A stretch of 24,943 bases of DNA from Nanobdellota archaeon. Its GTDB lineage: Archaea > Nanoarchaeota > Nanoarchaeia > Parvarchaeales > Parvarchaeaceae. The DNA lies in contig JAKBRA010000008.1 in the NCBI GenBank assembly GCA_021834945.1, positions 1-24,943 of the forward strand. The letters are read 5' to 3'. The notes below the pieces were generated by a model. The model ran no database searches. It was not told where the DNA came from and worked only from the letters and a program-made list of their open reading frames with translations. Positions 14,711-22,202 of the stretch are shown here, one piece after another (the first letter of the stretch is position 1; each line of letters opens with the position of its first letter). The translations under genes and the position numbers were made by a program.

Positions 14711-15352
14711 ATGGGATTCGTAGACGAATTGGCACTAGAATTATTTTTTGTTGCATTTATTGGATTTCTCACAGATTATGCTGTGATTGCTGTTTACAGG
14801 GACTATAAAGCAAGATACGTCAATAAATCAAACTCAAAATTAAGTATAGAATCCCATTTGCAAGGTTCAATATTCATGTTTGCAGCACTGGCAGTATTCA
14901 TTCTCGTAATGGGCTTTTATGGAGAAGTAACCTGGAATTTACCTGGTGCATATGATTTACTGTTTTATGATCCGTTTATAATGATGGGTATACTTACTCT
15001 TGGATTTGTATTAACGGTCAAATACAATCAGAAACTGCAGTATGTAGGACTTATTGCACTATTTATGGGTTTAGTAATTATAGAATACGGCATATCAGGT
15101 TATAATCTTGGATATACCAGCTCTCCAATAGCACTTCTTGGGCTTTACACTGCTTTTGGCATCGCAGGAATATTTGCTTATCCTACTACATTAGTAATGG
15201 ATAAATATAGAGAGAATGGTAGCAATAAACCATTAAATAAAAGCTGGATAATTTATATAGTACTATTTTTAATCTTCTTAACCCTTGGCTCAATACTTGC
15301 AGCTTACATTGGTGCTGTAGCGATTCCTGCTCACCTTGCAGCTCCTCCTTAA
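14711..15352 (+). CDS. Polytopic membrane protein, possibly DUF981
   Basis: This 213-residue protein has about six hydrophobic helices with short loops. The motif FYGEVTWNLPGAYDLLFYDP, in a loop after the second helix, recalls the archaeal DUF981 family, known from acidophiles and often near respiratory genes. I make this match from memory of the motif, so it is tentative. Charged loop residues E and D in that motif, plus EYG in a helix, could bind metal or quinone, but no heme-ligand His pair is visible. Its place directly after cytochrome b suggests a role in the same electron-transfer complex. Confidence 0.6.
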   Translation: MGFVDELALELFFVAFIGFLTDYAVIAVYRDYKARYVNKSNSKLSIESHLQGSIFMFAALAVFILVMGFYGEVTWNLPGAYDLLFYDPFIMMGILTLGFVLTVKYNQKLQYVGLIALFMGLVIIEYGISGYNLGYTSSPIALLGLYTAFGIAGIFAYPTTLVMDKYRENGSNKPLNKSWIIYIVLFLIFLTLGSILAAYIGAVAIPAHLAAPP

Positions 15353-15415
15353 TTGATTAGTTTTAGGTTATAGAGAAGCAAAACTATTAATAATATTTAT
15401 TTTCTAATAAAGAAA

Positions 15416-16291
15416 ATGAAAATAGAGATGCTTCTTGGAGCAATGAAAAACATTGAAACGGCTAATAACGGAAACCCCTATGGGGTAATAACGAATATTT
15501 ACAATGCTAAGGACAACGGAATAGATATATTGGTGGGGCCGGAATGGAGCCTTACTTCTAAATCCGGCATATACTCTAGAAAACTTATTACAAAAAATAA
15601 GGCAAAGGATGCAATTAAACTCCTGTTTAACGTTTCGGATTACAATGAATATGCTCCAAGAGATGCCAGAAAAATACTTGAAGAAAAAATTGATGATGAA
15701 TCAGTATTTGAAGAAGTTCCGGATATACCCTACTCAAAAAGAGAGTATGAAAGAGTGTTAAAAGATCTTAAAATTGCAAGCAAAGGCTCGGATATGCTCA
15801 TTTTTCCTGGAACCGCAATGTTTTATGATAAGAATATGACACTTTACAACGTAATGCCTATATTAAGAAACGGAAAGGTAATTAAAAGTATTTACAAGTT
15901 CAATGATGGACTTAGTTCAAGATTTAATTTACGAGGAGCATTGCGCTTATATCCTTCTGAAACAAATTATGAAGAATATAAAAAAGAAGAATATTCTTTA
16001 TCTTACAGCAAGAATCCAATAATAAACTTCAACGGCATAAAAACTTCAGTTGAGATATGTGCTGATGCAGGCATATTAAAGAGATATGGTATAACTAATT
16101 TGGATCTACAGATTTTGTCCTCATGTGGAAATTCCTCTACAGATAATGCTATAACTCGTAAAGGATATGTAGTAGCTGTAGATGGCTTTAGAGATGTAAA
16201 CATAAGGGTTTCAGGTAAAGGCCTATTTAAGCAAAGGCCGATAGAAAAATCAGAGGATATGTACTTATTTAATTTAGAGTTTGAGCTATAG
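15416..16291 (+). CDS. Nitrilase-superfamily (C-N hydrolase) protein, paralogue 2
   Basis: This 291-residue protein has the triad E43 (GPEWSL), K161 (SIYKFNDG) and C215 (VEICADAGIL). It shares most blocks with the 265-residue protein at 3476-4273. It differs by about 45 extra, highly charged residues between E43 and the FPGTAMFYDKN block (about 50-115), and by an extended stretch between the Lys and the Cys. Such loops around the active site usually change substrate choice or oligomer form. A Cys-rich signature is not present and there is no signal peptide. A TATA-like ATTAATAAT near 15386 lies about 22-30 bases before the ATG. The stop is 9 bases from the convergent MFS stop. Confidence 0.8.
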   Translation: MKIEMLLGAMKNIETANNGNPYGVITNIYNAKDNGIDILVGPEWSLTSKSGIYSRKLITKNKAKDAIKLLFNVSDYNEYAPRDARKILEEKIDDESVFEEVPDIPYSKREYERVLKDLKIASKGSDMLIFPGTAMFYDKNMTLYNVMPILRNGKVIKSIYKFNDGLSSRFNLRGALRLYPSETNYEEYKKEEYSLSYSKNPIINFNGIKTSVEICADAGILKRYGITNLDLQILSSCGNSSTDNAITRKGYVVAVDGFRDVNIRVSGKGLFKQRPIEKSEDMYLFNLEFEL

Positions 16292-16300
16292 ATGTTTATC

Positions 16301-17506
16301 TTAGCTTTTCTTTTCATGTTTGTGTTGGGATAATACTTTGAAGTAAATAAATCCTCCGACGGTTTGAAGAATCCCTCCAAACAGAACTGGAAAAGGAAGA
16401 GAAATATCCATCAAGTAACCAGATAAACCGGAACTGGTCTGTGCCAGTCTATTTGCCAGGCCCATCACGCTGGAGGCAGTACCATAATCCTGGGAATTAA
16501 CACCATGCATATTTACTGCACTCCTGGAAGGTGAGCCAAAACCTGCTATAAATGAACGTAGAGTAAAGAAAAAAGATGAAAGAATAAACAGCGGGGAAAA
16601 TGCTATTATTATAAGCATTACTCCCTGCAATGCCCTGGTATACGAAGCAGTGAAAAGCGTAGAAAACCTGGGCGAATATGCTTTCTTCGATGCTGCAAAT
16701 GCTGCAATTGCAGTGGCTGCATATGAAATAGTATATATTATACCAATAAGACTGCTGTTTACGCCAAAACGCAGTTCAAACCACAAAGGAAGGAGAGGAA
16801 CTGCCATCCCTAATCCAAAACCATTGAATGAATTTGCAAGAATAACCTTAATAGAGTAATGTATGCTTCTAATTTTCATAACCTTAGTAGTCTTCTTAGG
16901 TCTTTTTACCTCCGCAACAAACAGCAATGCAACCAGGGAAATAAGAACCATAAAAGCTGAAAATCCAAATAATACCCTAAAACTGCCTATTATCCCAACG
17001 GAATTAATGAAGAAAGCCTTAAAATAAAGCATCAGGCTGCCGAATATTGCAAACGTAGAACCAATATAGGTTGTATCAGCAAGCTTTTTAACCCTTTCGT
17101 TATTATTCTTCCAATTGCTTACTATCAATGCCGTAGATCCCGGTGAAAAAGTCCCACGCATGCCGCCTGCAGCACCTGCTATTCCTCCTATTATTGCAGC
17201 TATAACTATTGCAAAGAAATTTGCTGAAACAGTAAGCAGTATCAAAGCCATAAGGGGGAAAACTTCTCCAATTATAAGCGATTTCTTATACCCTATTCGG
17301 TCACCTAATGCCCCAAGAAGAACTGACAAAATGGCATTGAATGCCATTATAACAAAATATATGACACCGATGGATATTATGTTATAATGAAGTGTAAATA
17401 AGTACAATGGCAAAGACAAGGTGACAAATATAAGGGCTACACTTCTAGATGCTCTAGATATTAGAAAGAACTTGAAAGTTCTTTCTTCTTTGCTGATATT
17501 CTTCAT
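16301..17506 (-). CDS. MFS transporter (12-TM type)
   Basis: This 401-residue membrane protein has motif A GALGDRIGYKK (65-75) after the second helix, a Gly-rich fourth-fifth helix region (IGGIAGAAGGMRG) and a second-half RSFIAGFGSPSRSAVN block resembling the repeat of motif B/C. Length fits single 12-helix MFS transporters. I cannot name a substrate. The N-terminus is short and basic (MKNISKEERTFK) and the C-terminus is His/Lys-rich. A minus-strand TATA-like box (TATATA, about 17530-17537) lies about 24-31 bases upstream of the ATG at 17506. Confidence 0.85.
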   Translation of the reverse strand: MKNISKEERTFKFFLISRASRSVALIFVTLSLPLYLFTLHYNIISIGVIYFVIMAFNAILSVLLGALGDRIGYKKSLIIGEVFPLMALILLTVSANFFAIVIAAIIGGIAGAAGGMRGTFSPGSTALIVSNWKNNNERVKKLADTTYIGSTFAIFGSLMLYFKAFFINSVGIIGSFRVLFGFSAFMVLISLVALLFVAEVKRPKKTTKVMKIRSIHYSIKVILANSFNGFGLGMAVPLLPLWFELRFGVNSSLIGIIYTISYAATAIAAFAASKKAYSPRFSTLFTASYTRALQGVMLIIIAFSPLFILSSFFFTLRSFIAGFGSPSRSAVNMHGVNSQDYGTASSVMGLANRLAQTSSGLSGYLMDISLPFPVLFGGILQTVGGFIYFKVLSQHKHEKKS

Positions 17507-17755
17507 TCATTTATTATAAAAGTACGCCGTATATATTCTTTTACCCCTAAAATCTATTAGTTTTATACATGTTTCATCAGTATACAGAAAAGCTGTAATG
17601 GTAAGTAGCAACAAGTATATTTAAAAAAGCAACTATACCTTTTTGATTTAGGAAAAGTTAAGAATGGCTTTATCCGGGAAGTTTTTAGTGATGAAAATAA
17701 TATCGCCTCTACGATATTAACAAAGATTTATAAACATTTAATGCATGATTAAAAA
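17507..17755. promoter_or_regulatory. Divergent promoter region, 249 bases
   Basis: This gap separates the minus-strand MFS gene from the FMN reductase. It contains the MFS TATA-like element (about 17530-17537, minus) and ATTTATAAAC at 17726-17735, 21-30 bases before the ATG at 17756. The middle 150 bases have no open frame of note and no RNA-like structure that I can see. Confidence 0.5.
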
Positions 17756-18310
17756 ATGGAAAGAATAACAATAGCAGCAATTGCTGGAAGTCTTAGAAAG
17801 GACTCATTCAACAGAGCAATAATAAACACAGCTAAGAAATATGCACCTGAAAACGTAGAGATAGAGATACTTGACTTAAATGGTATACCTTTATTTAATC
17901 AGGATGAAGAAAAGGAAATACCTGAAAGCGTAAAGGTATTCAAGGAAAAAATAAAGAATTCAGACGCAGTATTGATAGCTACGCCGGAATATAATAGGTC
18001 TATACCAGGAGTTCTAAAAAATGCAATAGACTGGGCCTCCAGACCATACGGTGACAATTCATTTGATGACAAAGCAGTTGCAACGATAGGCGCAAGCGGC
18101 GGTGCCATAATAGGAACTGCAGTAGCACAGTATCATCTAAGACAGATATTCTCATTTCTTAATGCGCATCCTCTTGAAAGACCACAGGTTTTCATAGGCG
18201 GTGCTGGTGACAAGATTGAAAATGGTTTGTTTGTTGATGATGATACGATAACATTAATAAAGGATCTTGTACAAAAACTCGCAGAATGGGCCATAAGGTT
18301 GAAAAAATAG
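17756..18310 (+). CDS. NAD(P)H-dependent FMN / quinone reductase (ChrR/YieF type)
   Basis: This 184-residue flavodoxin-fold enzyme transfers two electrons from NAD(P)H via FMN to quinones, chromate or azo compounds. The FMN phosphate loop is GSLRKDSFNR (11-20), and the family block PEYNRSIPGVLKNAIDWAS covers 77-95. SGGAIIGTAVAQYHLRQ in the second half matches the dimer/flavin region. It has its own TATA box and no operon partner; the next gene is convergent 7 bases after the stop. It would support defence against redox-cycling quinones in a cell that uses quinol-linked respiration. Confidence 0.9.
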   Translation: MERITIAAIAGSLRKDSFNRAIINTAKKYAPENVEIEILDLNGIPLFNQDEEKEIPESVKVFKEKIKNSDAVLIATPEYNRSIPGVLKNAIDWASRPYGDNSFDDKAVATIGASGGAIIGTAVAQYHLRQIFSFLNAHPLERPQVFIGGAGDKIENGLFVDDDTITLIKDLVQKLAEWAIRLKK

Positions 18311-18317
18311 AGGTTTA

Positions 18318-18959
18318 TCAGCCAGTCTTTACTTTGGATAATTCACATTTTAGGCTATAAACCTGATGTATGGGCATAAAAAGAAAAAGTAAAGAATAAA
18401 GTCCCTTTACTGCTCTTTTTTGATAATCCTGCCAATATAGATACTCCTTTGAAAAGCCGTCTAAAAACTGCTTAAAGCCCGTTTTATTTGAATAGTTGTA
18501 GTATGCGGCTGACAGTATCAGCAGAGATATATCCCAATACTTATATCTTTTCTTGTCGGTTTTGATTGCCTGTTCCGAATCTATTACATATGCTCCTTCG
18601 GAATTACAAATAAAATTATCTAGCTTCGAATCTCCGAGAGAATATCCTTCTTTGTGTATATTCGAAAACAATTTACCTAGCTTTGACCCATCACGGTAAT
18701 CAACTTGTCCATCAATATATTCACGATTTAGCTCTTTATTATAAAGATCGAAAGAGTAAACTTTTGGCTTCTTTATATTGCTATTGAAATTAAGGAACTC
18801 AAGTTCTCTTTCAAGTCTGCTTTTTGGCAATGCAGCAAACGGGTAAAAAAACTGGAATACCGGAAATAAAAGCCACTTATAAGAATTAAAGCTATTGTAC
18901 TTTTTTCTTATTATCTTACGACCTTGTTCTTCTTGGATAGATACTTGGCTTAAGACCAT
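18318..18959 (-). CDS. Minimal protein-kinase-like protein (Bud32/RIO or Kdo-kinase-like)
   Basis: This 213-residue protein shows a reduced kinase core: a basic strand with candidate ATP Lys (K19/K20), helix-C Glu in SRLERELEFL (E52), hinge-like EYIDG (80-84), catalytic loop GYSLGDSKLDNF (105-116, D110 and N115) and metal-binding IDSEQ (126-130, D127 for the DFG Asp). The size and the GDxxxxN...IDxE order match Bud32 and lipopolysaccharide-kinase families; the usual His before GD (HGD) is Leu here. The ~80-residue tail has aromatic and hydrophobic runs. It follows the methyltransferase gene by 30 bases on the same strand. Substrate unknown; protein, lipid or sugar are all possible. Confidence 0.62.
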   Translation of the reverse strand: MVLSQVSIQEEQGRKIIRKKYNSFNSYKWLLFPVFQFFYPFAALPKSRLERELEFLNFNSNIKKPKVYSFDLYNKELNREYIDGQVDYRDGSKLGKLFSNIHKEGYSLGDSKLDNFICNSEGAYVIDSEQAIKTDKKRYKYWDISLLILSAAYYNYSNKTGFKQFLDGFSKEYLYWQDYQKRAVKGLYSLLFLFMPIHQVYSLKCELSKVKTG

Positions 18960-18989
18960 TAAATTTAAAGGATATAATGTATTTAACCT

Positions 18990-19502
18990 TTAATTCTTCG
19001 TTTCCCGTTCAAAGAGCAAAAGGTAATGGTATTTTAATTCCTTCTCTTTTACTAATTTTAAACCGATACTTTGCATGTCGTTTATAACTTTATCCTTGCT
19101 TAATCTTATACTAACGGGGGGGCCGAACATTGTGTCTTGCGGCTTAAAATCAAGTATAGCTATATACTTCTTTGCCATTTTGTTTATATTTTTCAAGGTG
19201 TTACTACAGCATTCATTTACAAGATCATGATAAACGTTTGACATGAAGACTAAATCAAATGAGCCAGAAGAGTAATCGCAGATATCTGCTCTTATAGTTT
19301 TTATGCCTGCTTTTTCAAGCTCATCGAAGTATATATTATTAAGATCCAAAACGGTAACATTGTTGGTTTTTTTCAGCATTTTCTTACTGAAGAAACCATC
19401 TCTACCCCCTATATCTATAATACTGTATCCCGTTTTAATGTCAAGAAAATCAACTATATCCTCATCGTTTAATCCACTCATCTCCCTAATTTTATCCATC
19501 AT
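18990..19502 (-). CDS. Class I SAM-dependent methyltransferase
   Basis: This 170-residue protein has motif I IIDIGGRDGFFS (28-39), motif II Asp in VLDLN (51-55), RADI (71-74) and motif IV FDLVFMSNVYHDL (82-94), followed by a block with GPPVSIRLS. This fits the Methyltransf_25/UbiE-like class acting on small molecules; a short N-terminus leaves little room for a separate substrate domain. It is upstream of the kinase-like gene in a likely two-gene unit. Its ATG (19500-19502) has a minus-strand TATA-like box at 19521-19530. Substrate is not identifiable. Confidence 0.8.
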   Translation of the reverse strand: MMDKIREMSGLNDEDIVDFLDIKTGYSIIDIGGRDGFFSKKMLKKTNNVTVLDLNNIYFDELEKAGIKTIRADICDYSSGSFDLVFMSNVYHDLVNECCSNTLKNINKMAKKYIAILDFKPQDTMFGPPVSIRLSKDKVINDMQSIGLKLVKEKELKYHYLLLFERETKN

Positions 19503-19605
19503 AGAATATTTTTTAAGTGATATAAATATTTAAATTATACGTTGTTAAATATGTTTCATTGCAGTATAGATAACATTAAATATATCCAAGACTATTTGAT
19601 ATAAA
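19503..19605. promoter_or_regulatory. Divergent promoter between methyltransferase and surface protein
   Basis: This 103-base region contains TATAAATATT at 19521-19530 (19-28 bases from the minus-strand start) and ATTAAATATA at 19575-19584 (22-31 bases before the plus-strand start at 19606). Both spacings fit leaderless archaeal transcripts. Confidence 0.55.
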
Positions 19606-20757
19606 ATGAACGAAGAACCTAATGATCCAGCTGATAAAACGGATAAAGGAAGCGTATATACAGATAGTGCTATAAAAATTGCTTCAGTAAAAAATCAAAA
19701 TAATAAAGAAGAGCTTAATCACAACAAAAATGTACTTCCTTCTGATGATAACATACCAAATAATTCCAGCAGTGAAATCAAGATTAATAAATATATAGTG
19801 CTTGCAGTAGTTGTTATAATAATTCTTCTTATAATTGCATATCTTCTTTATCATTATAACATATTAGGTATAAGACTCTTTGTAAGACGTACTCTTGGTT
19901 TAAGCATGCCTATCTCTAATACTAATAATACCACAAATTCGGCCCTGAATACATTAATCTCAAGTAATTTTGCGGGGATTAGCCAACTAATTCTATCATC
20001 AAAAGCAGCAAATGCAGAAGGACTTGACTCATCTTCTTTTGAAAGCTACTCTCTTTTTAGTACGGGAGATATCACAACGGCAATTAAAAACGGCTCTTCA
20101 CCAGAGGGGTTAACGGGTATGCTCGTTTTACTAGGAGAATTGAAAACTAATGAAACCCTTAGTTATTATTATCATATTTTGTCCAGTTCCAAAAAAATTT
20201 ATAATATAACTATTGGTGGGATATCTGGGATTGAGGCGGTGGAAAATACTACTCCTCCCGCAAATACCTCTCTTTCCGAATCATATGGCTCATTTAATTT
20301 GACAGGTTATAGGTGTAATATCTCTGGATTTAATGCGTTTCTTCAGAGTAAATTGAATCAAACTGTTAAAATAACAAATGCTTCAATATATTCAATTTCC
20401 AACATGACTCCAAAAAACAGCACGGTATTCAACTCTTCTGTAGCGAGTATAAAGCCAAATGAAACTTTTAATGTTCTTTTTCCTGAGGAGAAATGCAACT
20501 CAAGTACATACGAAACTGATTTTACAGTAGGAACTAACTATAGCATAAGCAAACTTAAAGGGTTTGTAGCCTTCGTAAAGTTTTCTCCTTATCTAGTTAA
20601 GACAAATCAATCAGAGGTAATAACGGTTCTTGCTGTAAACAAATCCAATCTTTATGAGATATCCGCTCTTTCTGATGGAAATAACTACGTAAATGAACTT
20701 AATTTAGGATTCAATAACTTCATTAAAGGCGTAACTATTCAGGATTTTAATACGTGA
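19606..20757 (+). CDS. Single-pass surface protein with a sequon-rich ectodomain
   Basis: This 383-residue protein starts with about 60 polar, Asn/Asp/Lys-rich residues, then one TM helix (about 63-83, VLAVVVIIILLIIAYLLY), then about 300 residues outside. The outer part holds at least 18 N-x-S/T sequons and only two Cys (RCNISG and KCNSST), which could pair. The layout is type II or signal-anchor-like. I recognise no domain. It may be a glycosylated cell-envelope protein. Low-complexity N/S/T use resembles that of the protein at 22203-23549 and of the cytochrome b outer domain. Confidence 0.75.
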   Translation: MNEEPNDPADKTDKGSVYTDSAIKIASVKNQNNKEELNHNKNVLPSDDNIPNNSSSEIKINKYIVLAVVVIIILLIIAYLLYHYNILGIRLFVRRTLGLSMPISNTNNTTNSALNTLISSNFAGISQLILSSKAANAEGLDSSSFESYSLFSTGDITTAIKNGSSPEGLTGMLVLLGELKTNETLSYYYHILSSSKKIYNITIGGISGIEAVENTTPPANTSLSESYGSFNLTGYRCNISGFNAFLQSKLNQTVKITNASIYSISNMTPKNSTVFNSSVASIKPNETFNVLFPEEKCNSSTYETDFTVGTNYSISKLKGFVAFVKFSPYLVKTNQSEVITVLAVNKSNLYEISALSDGNNYVNELNLGFNNFIKGVTIQDFNT

Positions 20758-20768
20758 TACTGTAGGGA

Positions 20769-21302
20769 TTAAAAGCTTTTTACTTCCTTTATGTCCATAT
20801 CCACTATGTTATTTTCATTGTCGAATAAAAATGATGCTATTAACTTTTTGCCGGAAAGGATATTAGGTAGCCAGTATATATCATCAGACCACATATTTTC
20901 AAAGGGTAATCCCTTGGTATTTACCCACTGCGGAGCCATTTCCTCGCTTTCAGCAGGCTCTCCTTCCCATTCGTAAGCAATAAATACGTGCGCTTTCTGG
21001 TTAAAGTCCTTTTCAATTGGATTATTCTTAAAATAGAAATTTATTACTGCAACTTTCTCAAATTTTTTAAGGTTTACATTGATTTCTTCTCTTGTTTCTC
21101 TTAGAAGAGCATCTTCTATGCTTTCGGCTTTTTCAACCTTTCCGCCCACGCCGTTCAGTTTCCCAGCACCGAATCCTCTTTTCTTCATTGCTAGAAGTAC
21201 TCTATCTGCTTTTTTATCGAAAAGATAACACAATGTTACGTTTCTTAAGTTTACGTAGTTTTCGATGTAATGCTTTAAATTTTGATCTTTTAGCTCTGCC
21301 AT
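20769..21302 (-). CDS. Nudix hydrolase resembling eukaryotic MTH1 (8-oxo-dGTPase)
   Basis: This 177-residue protein has a Nudix box with G54, E60, R68-E69 and E72-E73. Beyond the box it has blocks close to human MTH1/NUDT1: MKKRGFGAGKLNGVGGKVE (39-57), a SEEMAPQW segment against SDEMRPCW, MWSDDIYWLP against MWPDDSYWFP, and an end VDMDIKEV against LDYTLREV. MTH1 removes oxidised purine nucleotides from the pool. The Asp pair of MWSDD corresponds to MTH1 Asp119/Asp120, which recognise the purine base. The ATG at 21302 is 6 bases after the SDR stop; a TTG at 21308 is the alternative. Co-transcription with the SDR gene is likely. Confidence 0.85.
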   Translation of the reverse strand: MAELKDQNLKHYIENYVNLRNVTLCYLFDKKADRVLLAMKKRGFGAGKLNGVGGKVEKAESIEDALLRETREEINVNLKKFEKVAVINFYFKNNPIEKDFNQKAHVFIAYEWEGEPAESEEMAPQWVNTKGLPFENMWSDDIYWLPNILSGKKLIASFLFDNENNIVDMDIKEVKSF

Positions 21303-21308
21303 ATACAA

Positions 21309-22112
21309 TCAGACTGCGCTCCATCCCCCATCTACTGCAAGGATATGCCCTGTAATATACGAAGCTGCATTGGAAGCAAGAAATACGGCCGCGCCTTTAA
21401 GCTCGTTAGGATTGCCTACTCTACCCATTGGAGTTCTCTGTGTAATATGATCAAGAATTGCCCTGTCTTTTAACAAATCGTTTGTCATCTCGCTTGGGAA
21501 AAATCCAGGAGCAATTGCATTTATCCTTACGTTCTGGCCTGCAAATTCAACTGCCATAGCTCTGGTAAGATTCACTACCGCGCCCTTGCTTGCATAGTAT
21601 GGCGCTGCAGGGATTATATCTCCAAACAAACCATAAATAGATGCTATATTTATTATGCTGCCTTTTATATTATGAGCAACCATGCTCGCTATAACTTTTT
21701 GAGAAAAAATAAAAACTGCGGAAATATCAACATCAAGAACCTTTTGCCAGTCCTCTTTTTTTAAGTTTAGAGAAGGGCCTGCTACCGCAGAGCCGGCATT
21801 GTTTATAAGTATGTCTATTTTCTGAAGTTTTTCCTCTGCAACCTTAACAACATTTATTATATCTTCTTCCTTTGTCAGATCTGCTTTTACGGGTATTATC
21901 TTTCTATTTGTGTATTTGCTTATTCTGTTTGCATTTTCTATCAATTTTTCATCTCTTCTTGCACAGATTACAACATCAGCCCCCGCCTCTGCCAAAGCTT
22001 CTGTAAAACTTATGCCCAAACCACTTGAAGCACCGGTTACTATAGCAGATTTCCCGCTTAAATCAAACATTTTAACTAGTTCAAACCTTTCGTCCATTTT
22101 GTTAGAATACAT
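21309..22112 (-). CDS. Short-chain dehydrogenase/reductase (SDR, FabG-like)
   Basis: This 267-residue NAD(P)-dependent oxidoreductase has the cofactor motif TGASSGLG (26-33), NNAG (104-107), catalytic S158 (IASIYG), Y172 and K176 (PYYASKG), and a C-terminal ITGHILAVDGGW. R52/R53 after the second strand favour NADPH. The closest style is FabG or gluconate/3-oxoacyl reductases; the substrate is not defined. The start at 22112 adds a short leader; M6 (start at 22097) is an alternative that would put a TATA-like TAAATATTTA (22121-22130) at 24-33 bases. It is followed by the MTH1-like gene. Confidence 0.88.
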   Translation of the reverse strand: MYSNKMDERFELVKMFDLSGKSAIVTGASSGLGISFTEALAEAGADVVICARRDEKLIENANRISKYTNRKIIPVKADLTKEEDIINVVKVAEEKLQKIDILINNAGSAVAGPSLNLKKEDWQKVLDVDISAVFIFSQKVIASMVAHNIKGSIINIASIYGLFGDIIPAAPYYASKGAVVNLTRAMAVEFAGQNVRINAIAPGFFPSEMTNDLLKDRAILDHITQRTPMGRVGNPNELKGAAVFLASNAASYITGHILAVDGGWSAV

Positions 22113-22120
22113 TATTATAT

Positions 22121-22183
22121 TAAATATTTAATTATTAATATGCTATAACCCTTTTATTTTAATAATGTGACTCTTTTATATAA
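22121..22183. promoter_or_regulatory. Divergent promoter between SDR and membrane protein genes
   Basis: TAAATATTTA/ATTATTAATA (22121-22140) serves the minus-strand SDR gene, and TTTTATATAA (22174-22183) lies 20-29 bases before the ATG at 22203. The second box argues for 22203 as the plus-strand start, because a GTG start at 22167 would lie upstream of the promoter. Confidence 0.55.
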
Positions 22184-22202
22184 AAAAAGCTATTATCTTA
22201 AC

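Noticed and set aside
17115..17387. Plus-strand open frame of 90 codons, Pro/Ile-rich
   Set aside because: It is the shadow of the minus-strand MFS gene; its Pro/Ala/Ile pattern is what reversed Gly-rich membrane helices give.
22167..22202. GTG start for the membrane protein
   Set aside because: The TATA box at 22174-22183 would lie inside the coding region; the ATG at 22203 gives the normal spacing and a better first helix.
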